Below, piece by piece: positions 36,619-43,657 of a stretch of DNA of 64,000 nucleotides. Position numbers and translations under genes: made by a program. Below the pieces are notes generated by a model, which did no database searches, was not told the origin of the DNA, and saw only the letters and a list, made by a program, of their open reading frames with translations. Location of the stretch: positions 3,599,501 through 3,663,500 of the forward strand of contig NZ_AP017378.1 in the NCBI RefSeq assembly GCF_003966735.1, given 5' to 3'. The first letter of the stretch is position 1. Each line of letters starts with the position of its first letter. The DNA comes from Desulfovibrio ferrophilus. Lineage in GTDB: Bacteria > Desulfobacterota > Desulfovibrionia > Desulfovibrionales > Desulfovibrionaceae.

Positions 36619-37631
36619 TTGGCCTCCGGTAACGGGGATTTGCTATAATAGGCGGATGGGCCCTCAAGTACGCCACAGTCTGCATCAATGAAGATTTCGG
36701 TGCAACGTTTGGGTGTGAACCCCCGGCCTTCTTCGGTCTTTTCCTTGATATCTCTGGGATTTGCTCCGATCTCTGCCCAGAGCAGGCTGGCCCCGGCCGC
36801 AGCACCCAGTGAATAGGGTTCATGCGTGCAGTTGCCGAGGACTGTTCGCGGCAGTCCCAGCCGAGTGATTGCCACGATCTGAGCCATGCGTAACTCGGAG
36901 ATGGTGCCCCGTGCAAACATTTCCGTACCGGGAATGGGGATGCGCCGTGCCGCACCGCTGTAGGCCGGGTCCAGCGAGCCGGTGTACAGAATCAGGTCTG
37001 CAATTTCCTCGTTGTTGTGCTCTGGTCCCACAGGTTCCACGCAGGTACCCACCACCAATCCGGCTTCCTGGAAGGCGCGCATGCTGGCCTTGCGGGCTTC
37101 GGGATCAAGCCCGGTATCGATGCCCTCGCGCAGGCGCAGGGCGTGGTAGACACCGTTCAATCCTGCATCTTTTAACTGGCGTGCGGTCTTGGTGTCCTGG
37201 TCGGGCACATTGCCGATCAGAATTGTGTCGGGCTTCAGGCTGGCTCTCACTTCCTGAGTCATCTCCAGCAGTTTGCCGAATTTGTAGTTGGCCGTGACCA
37301 TCATGTACACCGCGTTGCATCCAGCAGCTTCAAGCACCTGAGCGCTGTCGATGGCTTCCTGTATGGTCAGTTCGGTCACTTTGGTGAAGATCTTGTTTTT
37401 GACGGCAAAGGAGCAGTACATGCAGTTCTTGGGGCAGGGTGCCAGATTCAGGGCAAACTGGCCGTGGACCTCCAGCTTGTCACCTGTCACTTCCCGGGAA
37501 ATCCGTTTGGCTTCGGCCATGAGCAGGTAGGATTCGGGGGACTGGGGAGACAGGGCCAGCATGTCGCAGAGTTGTGCTTTGCTGAAGGGTTCTGCGTTTT
37601 TGGATTGTTTAATGATGTCTTGGATATTCAT
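36615..37631 (-). CDS. Biotin synthase-like radical SAM protein
   Basis: A 338-residue enzyme with the radical SAM cluster motif CPKNCMYC (Cys-X3-Cys-X2-Cys, near residue 66) and a C-terminal region like the BATS domain of BioB, HydE and PylB. It has BioB-like features such as EAGLVVGTCVEPVGPEH, but the surroundings of the cluster and the lack of linked biotin genes leave the reaction open. A role in making a cofactor is as likely as biotin synthesis. It is followed, with a 4-base overlap, by a membrane-anchored protein of unknown function. Confidence 0.8.
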   Translation of the reverse strand: MNIQDIIKQSKNAEPFSKAQLCDMLALSPQSPESYLLMAEAKRISREVTGDKLEVHGQFALNLAPCPKNCMYCSFAVKNKIFTKVTELTIQEAIDSAQVLEAAGCNAVYMMVTANYKFGKLLEMTQEVRASLKPDTILIGNVPDQDTKTARQLKDAGLNGVYHALRLREGIDTGLDPEARKASMRAFQEAGLVVGTCVEPVGPEHNNEEIADLILYTGSLDPAYSGAARRIPIPGTEMFARGTISELRMAQIVAITRLGLPRTVLGNCTHEPYSLGAAAGASLLWAEIGANPRDIKEKTEEGRGFTPKRCTEIFIDADCGVLEGPSAYYSKSPLPEAK

Positions 37632-37758
37632 TTCGGCCTCCTGATATAATCGTTGTTAGCAGGCAGGCGTGAACATCGGGTGACACCTGCTGATCCATAC
37701 CCATTGAGTCGGATAAAAGTCATTCCTTTCAATGTATTATGGTCAGCTGGCGTGTTCG

Positions 37759-38073
37759 TCAACCCTTGTCGGGGGCGTCTTGGGCGGGCGGGCTTTCTTG
37801 CTCATTTTTTGTTTTACGTGCGGTGCGATTGTGTTCGAATTCCTGCTTCAGGCGATCGATGATGTGCTCGTAGCCCCCCGGGCGGTGAGGCAGTGTACAG
37901 CCCGTACAGTCCTTGACGCCATCCCGGTCTGCGGGATTCCCGCCACAGTTTTGCAACCAGTAGAGGGGACAGAAGCAGAATAGGCAGTTGTAGAATGAGT
38001 CATCGGCCATCTTGTGGCAGGGGAAGTATTGGCAATCGGTATTGCGGAAATATTTGTGATCAGGCTTGGTCAT
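37759..38073 (-). CDS. Cysteine-rich small protein (metal-binding)
   Basis: A 104-residue protein whose first 75 residues are rich in Cys: CQYFPCHK, NCLFCFCPLYW, NCGGNP and DCTGCTLPH. This pattern matches the family known simply as the cysteine-rich small domain, which is common in anaerobes and whose function I do not know. The tail is charged and polar. ATG 38073 lies inside the last codons of the yihY-like gene (14-base overlap), which suggests coupled translation. Confidence 0.82.
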   Translation of the reverse strand: MTKPDHKYFRNTDCQYFPCHKMADDSFYNCLFCFCPLYWLQNCGGNPADRDGVKDCTGCTLPHRPGGYEHIIDRLKQEFEHNRTARKTKNEQESPPAQDAPDKG

Positions 38074-39409
38074 GTGTCTTGTCCTCGGGCTGGCAGATGA
38101 CGTGCCCTTCGCAACGGCTCGCAAATTCAGACAGGGTCAGATTGTCGGCACTGTCTGCAGCGGCTCCGATAATGCCTTCGAATACGGGATCGAGAAATTC
38201 CAGGCGCCCGGTCAGTGCCTCGCTCCGGGCGTTGCCCTTGTAACGGGACAGGGCAACGATGACGTCTACCATGCGGACGCTGTCCGGCGGTCGTGCCAGC
38301 CCATACATATCCAGTTCGGGGTGATCCAGTTTGACCACGATCCCGGCCCCTTCCAACATGTGCAGGACATCATTGACCAGCTTGACCGGTGCGTCCAGGC
38401 GGTGAGCCACGTCCTCGTTGGGGACGGGTTTAGTGCCCCCCATGAAGGCATTGGTCAGGAGTGCCAGGACCAGTGCCGCCAATTTCTGGCGGTCGTCGTG
38501 GCTGTAGTTGCCAAGGCGTGATTCGCGGAAGTAGGTTCCGCTGTTTTGCACGGCGAAGCAGATTTCCGCTCCAAGCAGTACGATGACCCAACTGATGAAC
38601 AGCCAGATCAGAAAGAGCGGTACCTGGGCGAAACTGCCGTAGATGGCGTTGTAATTCTTGAAAGACGCCTGGTAGTGGATATAGCCCCATTGCACGAATT
38701 GCCACAGGGTTCCAGCAACCACGGCTCCGGCGATGCCGGAACGGAATTTGACCCGGGTATTGGGCATGAAGCTGTAGATGAACAGCAGTGCAATCCAGGT
38801 GCTGAAGTAGGGCAGCATCTTGAGCAATGCCAGATAGGCAACGCTGGCTACTGAATAGGACAGCAGCGTCTGGACCACTGCCGAGTTCTGCATGGATGCC
38901 GTGGCGCTGATGGCGATGATGATCAGCAGTGGGCAGATCAAGGTGATGAACAGATAGTCCGAGAGCTTGCGCCATGTCCCCCGGGTGGCCTTCACTCCCC
39001 AGATGGAGTTGAAGGATTTTTCGATGTTGGACAGCAGGGAGAGTACGGTGACGAACAAGAATCCTACGCCCACGACTCCCAGGGTGCGGACGTTGGTATT
39101 GTTGATGTAGCCAACAATGGCGTCAACGGTTTGGGCGCGACCTGCGGCGACCTGCATCAGCAGATCGTGGATGAACTGGGAATTCTGGAACCCGAAGCCT
39201 TTGGCCATGGAGAAGGCCACGGCCAGCAGTGGCACCAGAGACAGTGCTGTGGTGAACGCCAGGGCCGAGGCCCAGAGCAAGCATTTGTCCGCCACAAAGC
39301 CCTTGCCCACCATGTAGGCCCAGCGCACCAGAGTCTGGAGCTGGGATTGGGCAAAGGTCATGTTCTGGCCTCTGGCATCAGGGTGCAGAAAGATCAGTCG
39401 CTGTTTCAT
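38060..39409 (-). CDS. YihY/BrkB-family inner membrane protein
   Basis: A 449-residue protein with about six membrane segments in the first 290 residues, including ASALAFTTALSLVPLLAV and WRKLSDYLFITLICPLL, which are typical of YihY/UPF0761. It was once wrongly named ribonuclease BN. The C-terminal 150 residues are soluble and resemble a winged-helix domain, which is a frequent add-on in this family. The transported substrate is unknown. The start at 39409 has GGGAGAG upstream. An ATG at 39361 is possible. Confidence 0.88.
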   Translation of the reverse strand: MKQRLIFLHPDARGQNMTFAQSQLQTLVRWAYMVGKGFVADKCLLWASALAFTTALSLVPLLAVAFSMAKGFGFQNSQFIHDLLMQVAAGRAQTVDAIVGYINNTNVRTLGVVGVGFLFVTVLSLLSNIEKSFNSIWGVKATRGTWRKLSDYLFITLICPLLIIIAISATASMQNSAVVQTLLSYSVASVAYLALLKMLPYFSTWIALLFIYSFMPNTRVKFRSGIAGAVVAGTLWQFVQWGYIHYQASFKNYNAIYGSFAQVPLFLIWLFISWVIVLLGAEICFAVQNSGTYFRESRLGNYSHDDRQKLAALVLALLTNAFMGGTKPVPNEDVAHRLDAPVKLVNDVLHMLEGAGIVVKLDHPELDMYGLARPPDSVRMVDVIVALSRYKGNARSEALTGRLEFLDPVFEGIIGAAADSADNLTLSEFASRCEGHVICQPEDKTHDQA

Positions 39410-39432
39410 CGCAGTACTCTCCCGTCTTCGGC

Positions 39433-39987
39433 TTAGCCGAGGCCCGTTTCGGAGGCCACTTCAGCCATGGCCGGGATGGCCGTCAGGAAGAACTCCCCAA
39501 GGTCCATATCCAGCTTTTCGCATTCGCGGATGCGTTCCCGGCTGACGGAGGCTGCAAAGGATTTGTCCTTCATCTTTTTCTTGAGGCTCTTGGGTTTCAT
39601 CCCTTCCATGCGGGTGGGGCGTACCAGCGCCGCCGCGGAGATGAGTCCTGTGGCGCTTTCAGCCGCGCGCAGGGCGTAGTCGAACTGGTTGGCCGCAGCG
39701 ACTTGGGTGTGTTCCTCATTGTGGGCAACGATGGCTTGCAAGGCATCTTCAGGCATTTTGCCTTTGAGCATGTCGGCAGCATCCAGGCCATGTCGTGCGG
39801 GGTTGTCCTTGGTCTGCGGGTAGTCGAGGTCGTGCAGCAGTCCGGTGACTCCCCATAACTCGGGGTCATGACCCAGCTTGAGGGCAAGAGCGCGCATGAT
39901 GGCCTCGGTCTGAATCGCGTGATTCACCAAGTGTGGCTCGGGGTTCTGTGATTTTACCAGTTCCAGCGCTTCGTCTCTGGGCAGCAT
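39433..39987 (-). CDS. HD-domain (HDIG-type) hydrolase
   Basis: A 184-residue protein with the HD metal-binding layout: an early His in LVNHAIQT, HD in GLLHDLDYP, and the later HGLDAADML. Such proteins are phosphohydrolases of nucleotides or related phosphate esters. AAGGAGAG before ATG 39987 favours it over an ATG at 40002. It is the first gene of a five-gene minus-strand run, 23 bases ahead of the YihY-like gene. Confidence 0.85.
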   Translation of the reverse strand: MLPRDEALELVKSQNPEPHLVNHAIQTEAIMRALALKLGHDPELWGVTGLLHDLDYPQTKDNPARHGLDAADMLKGKMPEDALQAIVAHNEEHTQVAAANQFDYALRAAESATGLISAAALVRPTRMEGMKPKSLKKKMKDKSFAASVSRERIRECEKLDMDLGEFFLTAIPAMAEVASETGLG

Positions 39988-40170
39988 TGGTCTCTCCTTC
40001 ATGCCGTAGGTTCAGCCCACACCAATAAGGCTGTGGCCCATACTATAAGCAACCGGGGGGAAAGGGCAAACCCGGAGTTACAGCTCCGGGCACGGAATTT
40101 GCTCAAATCGATATCAAGGCCGCCCTGCGCCAAAGTTTCGACGCGCAAGGCAGATATCGAGGAAGCAGTT

Positions 40171-41535
40171 ATGAGCATCAATCCAATCAAATTCATCCCC
40201 ATCAAACCCATGGAGTTCTCTCGCGAGGGATTTGGGGGGCAAGGCGCTGTCGGCACCGGGCTACCGGACCTTTCCGGCAAGGCCGGTGCTTTTGCCAAAA
40301 TGCTCCAGTCGGCCCTCAAGACGGGCGGAGTCGAAGCTTTGGACCTCGCTGCCCAGTTATCCATGGGCGGACAGTTCATGTCGTTGATGCAGGGTGGTGA
40401 TGCCAGCAAATTGGCGGAAACCGGCGAGATGAATCAACTGCTTGATGCCTTGTCGAACACTTCGGACAAGCCCGGCGGCGGCATGGATTTCACCAAGCTC
40501 ATGGGAGGGATCGGTGGGAATAACCGTTCTCTGGATTTGATGGGGCTGGTGGGCTCCGCAATCCCCGGCGTGGATATGAGCAAGGTTGCCGAGGCGTTGA
40601 AGACCAATGCCAGCCAGCAGGAGTTGGCTCCTCAGACCGCCATGAATGGGGTGGTTCCCGAGGCCGATGAACTGGCCGGAATGAGCGAGGTTGCTGCGAA
40701 TCCGGCACGAAACGAGCCCTCACTTTTTTCCATGGATGCTCCGTCTGCCGTGCAGAAGCCGGCGATGGGGATTCCCATCAAACCCATGGATGCCTCGGTC
40801 CAGGCCATGATCAATGCCCCCGAGGCCAGACCATCAGCCTCACTCAGGGCGGCCCGAACCGCCATGGCTCACAAGGCCTATGGCGCGGCCCCGGCTTCTG
40901 ATCCCTTTGGCGTCTTGTCCGCCCGGTTTGAATCCGGTGGCAATCCCGGTTCAGTGGGCTATGACAGGGTCGGTGGCACTTCCTATGGCATGTATCAGGT
41001 CTCTTCCAGAGCCGGGACCTTTGATCGTTTTTTGAATTTCCTGGATGCCAAGGCCCCAGAGATGGCCTCGCGCTTGCGGGCGGCGGGCCAGGCCGATACC
41101 GGCTCTAAGACTGGCCCCATGCCTTCGGCCTGGAAGACTCTGGCCCATGACGAAGGGCCGCGTTTTTCCAACTTGCAGCATGAGTTCATCCGCGAGACAC
41201 ATTTTCAACCTGCGCTCAAGAAGGTTGCTGAGTTGACAGGGGTGGATCTGACCGGCAGGCACCAGGCCATTGCCCAGGTTCTGTGGTCCACGGCCGTGCA
41301 GCACGGGGCCACGGGATCGGCCAAGATCTTCGCCAAAGCCCTGGACGCGGTGGGAAACATCGATGGGCCCGGGTTTGAAAAAGAGCTGATCAAGGCCGTC
41401 TATGACAACCGGTCGCGGCAGTTCGGTTCGTCTTCCGAGCGTGTTCAGGGTGCCGTGAGCAGCCGTTTCAAGAATGAACTCAGGGATGTCATGTCCCTGC
41501 TCGAAGGTTCCTCTATCCTTGATTCCAACGCATAG
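40171..41535 (+). CDS. Probable peptidoglycan hydrolase-like protein with a Gly-rich N-terminal part
   Basis: A 454-residue protein with no signal peptide. The C-terminal 210 residues carry SARFESGGNPGSVGYD and GGTSYGMYQVSS, a pattern seen in lysozyme-like domains of some phage and secretion-associated lysins; the Glu in RFESG is a candidate catalytic residue. The first 250 residues are low in complexity, with an IPIKPM motif at the start and again near residue 200. GAGGAAG precedes ATG 40171. It could be a flagellar, phage-derived or secreted muralytic factor; the lysin assignment rests on pattern alone. Confidence 0.6.
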   Translation: MSINPIKFIPIKPMEFSREGFGGQGAVGTGLPDLSGKAGAFAKMLQSALKTGGVEALDLAAQLSMGGQFMSLMQGGDASKLAETGEMNQLLDALSNTSDKPGGGMDFTKLMGGIGGNNRSLDLMGLVGSAIPGVDMSKVAEALKTNASQQELAPQTAMNGVVPEADELAGMSEVAANPARNEPSLFSMDAPSAVQKPAMGIPIKPMDASVQAMINAPEARPSASLRAARTAMAHKAYGAAPASDPFGVLSARFESGGNPGSVGYDRVGGTSYGMYQVSSRAGTFDRFLNFLDAKAPEMASRLRAAGQADTGSKTGPMPSAWKTLAHDEGPRFSNLQHEFIRETHFQPALKKVAELTGVDLTGRHQAIAQVLWSTAVQHGATGSAKIFAKALDAVGNIDGPGFEKELIKAVYDNRSRQFGSSSERVQGAVSSRFKNELRDVMSLLEGSSILDSNA

Positions 41536-41562
41536 GTTTACTGGCTGCGAATGCTGAATGAT

Positions 41563-41589
41563 GCCCATGGCCCGTGCCGTGGGCTTTTT
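41563..41589 (+). terminator. Rho-independent terminator
   Basis: GCCCATGGC and GCCGTGGGC form a nearly perfect stem with a CCGT loop, followed by five T. It ends the lysin-like gene and may also stop the convergent HDOD gene. Confidence 0.75.
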
Positions 41590-41601
41590 AGTGCGAGGGG
41601 G

Positions 41602-42660
41602 TCAGATGCACAGCAGGGCCTGACAAGCCTCGGCGATTTGCGTCTCGGACTCCCGGGCTGTTTCTTTCAGGTCTTCGGGAGTCAGGCCCGTCGCATTCCA
41701 GGCAATCAGGTTCAAGGGCTGGATGAACGGTTCCCCTGTCGCGCTGCAGTCCATGGCCCCCGCCAGGGTATTGGCAATGTGAATCAGAGCGGGTTCAATG
41801 TGTTTTTCGCTCTTGTCAGGGGTATGGTGCCGAAGCACTGCGTTGATCAGAGGGAAGGGCAGATTCCATTTGCGCAGCATCATGCCGCCGAGCATGGCGT
41901 GGTCAAAGCCCAGGATATTCATTTCGGCAGTGTGAAGGATTGCGCCATGTTCGCGGATGAAGCTGTGCACAAGGCGGCTCTTGTCCGGGATTGTCTGGTA
42001 CATGGTCAACAATCCGACGTCGTGCAGCAGACCCGCCACAAAGAGTCGTTCCGGGTCGGTTTCGCCGATTCGTCGGGCCAGGTTACTGGCAAGAATACCT
42101 GTGGCAATACTGTGCCGCCATGAGCTCTCCATACTGACCAACTCGTCGGGGATGTCCGAGAACAGCTTCATGACCGTGGTGCCCATGGCCAGAGTCGTGA
42201 GTTGGCTTGTGCCGACCAGGGTCACGGCACGGCTGATGGTCTCGATTTGTGACGGAAAGCTGTAGAATGCACTGTTCACCAGACGTAGCAAAAACGCGGC
42301 AAGGCTGGTGTCACGGCTGATGACGTGAGCCACATCGTTGGTCGAGGCTGCGGGCTTGACGATGACGTCCTGCAATTCGGCATAGATGGTTGGAAGCGAC
42401 GGAAGTCCAGCTTCGCTTCGCAGCAGATCAAAGGGGTCCGCAGCTGCCTTGGGGTACTGGCTTGGACCAGGCTGCTCGTCCGGGGCAGGCAGGTCCGGGA
42501 TGTGTTTGCCTTGGGCCAGACCATGAGCAGCATAGGTTGCGCAGATGTTGAAGAGGGTCTTTACGGCCGCATGGTTGGTGTCGCAAAAGGCGAAACGGCG
42601 TGCTGCAAAGGAGCGTCCAAGATCGAATTGTTCTGGAGTCGGTGTCGAGTCTGTGTACAT
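41602..42660 (-). CDS. HDOD-domain signalling protein
   Basis: A 352-residue protein. After about 95 N-terminal residues of unknown kind comes an HDOD domain (LPSLPTIYAELQDVI, then DTSLAAFLLRLVNSAF and VAGLLHDVGLLTMY). Here the His-Asp pair is kept, whereas many HDOD domains have lost it. It probably acts as a scaffold in a chemotaxis or c-di-GMP pathway. It follows the short-chain dehydrogenase gene on the same strand with a 72-base gap. Confidence 0.87.
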   Translation of the reverse strand: MYTDSTPTPEQFDLGRSFAARRFAFCDTNHAAVKTLFNICATYAAHGLAQGKHIPDLPAPDEQPGPSQYPKAAADPFDLLRSEAGLPSLPTIYAELQDVIVKPAASTNDVAHVISRDTSLAAFLLRLVNSAFYSFPSQIETISRAVTLVGTSQLTTLAMGTTVMKLFSDIPDELVSMESSWRHSIATGILASNLARRIGETDPERLFVAGLLHDVGLLTMYQTIPDKSRLVHSFIREHGAILHTAEMNILGFDHAMLGGMMLRKWNLPFPLINAVLRHHTPDKSEKHIEPALIHIANTLAGAMDCSATGEPFIQPLNLIAWNATGLTPEDLKETARESETQIAEACQALLCI

Positions 42661-42732
42661 AGTTCCTGATGTGCTCCCGGGTGTGGCCCCAGTATACGTG
42701 AAGCCCTGCCCAATGGGAAGGAGATCAGCAAG

Positions 42733-43536
42733 TTAACCGTTTACCCCCGTGCTTTCTGCCAAAATCATTCGTCCATGTTCCACGGTGGCGATGCGCCCGT
42801 GAAACGAATGTGGTTCGTTGTCAAGAATAGCCGTCAGCGCGGCGGCTGAGTCTTCGGGAGAAAGTAGTTCTCCATTTTTTTTCCAGGCATTGAATATGGC
42901 CTTGAGTTGTGGAGCGCCGCTCCCCTTGCTGTGGCGAGCCTGAGTCTGCATGGGGGTGTCAACGATGCCCGGGCGATAGACGAAGGTTGTCAGCGCAGGG
43001 GCCTCCGCCGCCAATTGGCGCATGGTATGTTCCAAAGCCGCCTTGGCGGCACAGTATGCCGCGATGCCGGGCTGTGCTATCTGCGCTGCCCCCGATCCCA
43101 TGAACACAGCCAGCCCCTGCCCTTCGGCCAACAGATGTGGTACGCAGGTTCGGATCAGGCGGTGCGCGGCCAAGGGCCCAGCCTCAAAGACCTTGTCGAA
43201 ATCATCCTCTGGCAGTTCCCAGAGGGAGGGGCCTGGAGCCAGCACCCCGGCAGCATGGATGAAGCCATGAAAATGGCCCAGGTTGAGGGCTTCGGTTGCC
43301 AGGACATTGGCGATGTCTGCCTGGCCTGCGCTACCTGCCACGCAGACATGCTGCCGGTCATGCCCGGCCTTGGCAGAAGCATTTGCGCAATCTGTCAAGG
43401 TCTGGCGCAATGGCTCCTTGCGGCGGGCATTGAGAACCAGAGAGGCCCCGGCACGTGCCAGTTGAACGGCCAGCGCCTGCCCGACACCTGAGGATGCACC
43501 CGTGACAATGAGGGTTTTGTTCGCGAGCAAGCTCAT
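42733..43536 (-). CDS. Short-chain dehydrogenase/reductase
   Basis: A 267-residue SDR enzyme with NAD(P)-binding TGASSGVG (about 12-19), a conserved Asn-Ala-Arg after the second strand (which favours NADPH), a Ser in MGSGAAQ and the catalytic YCAAK. The start at 43536 follows AAGGAGAC; the much longer frame upstream lacks support. The substrate is unknown. The gene is divergent from the M16C peptidase gene. Confidence 0.88.
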   Translation of the reverse strand: MSLLANKTLIVTGASSGVGQALAVQLARAGASLVLNARRKEPLRQTLTDCANASAKAGHDRQHVCVAGSAGQADIANVLATEALNLGHFHGFIHAAGVLAPGPSLWELPEDDFDKVFEAGPLAAHRLIRTCVPHLLAEGQGLAVFMGSGAAQIAQPGIAAYCAAKAALEHTMRQLAAEAPALTTFVYRPGIVDTPMQTQARHSKGSGAPQLKAIFNAWKKNGELLSPEDSAAALTAILDNEPHSFHGRIATVEHGRMILAESTGVNG

Positions 43537-43657
43537 GTATGAAGTCTCCTTACAGGATAGAATGGCTTTTGCCGTCTGTTTTTCAGGGCGGCCTTGAGTG
43601 GCTGTCGCAATGCTTTGAAATGAATCAATCAGCCGCTTGCTGGCGGCGGAGGACATG

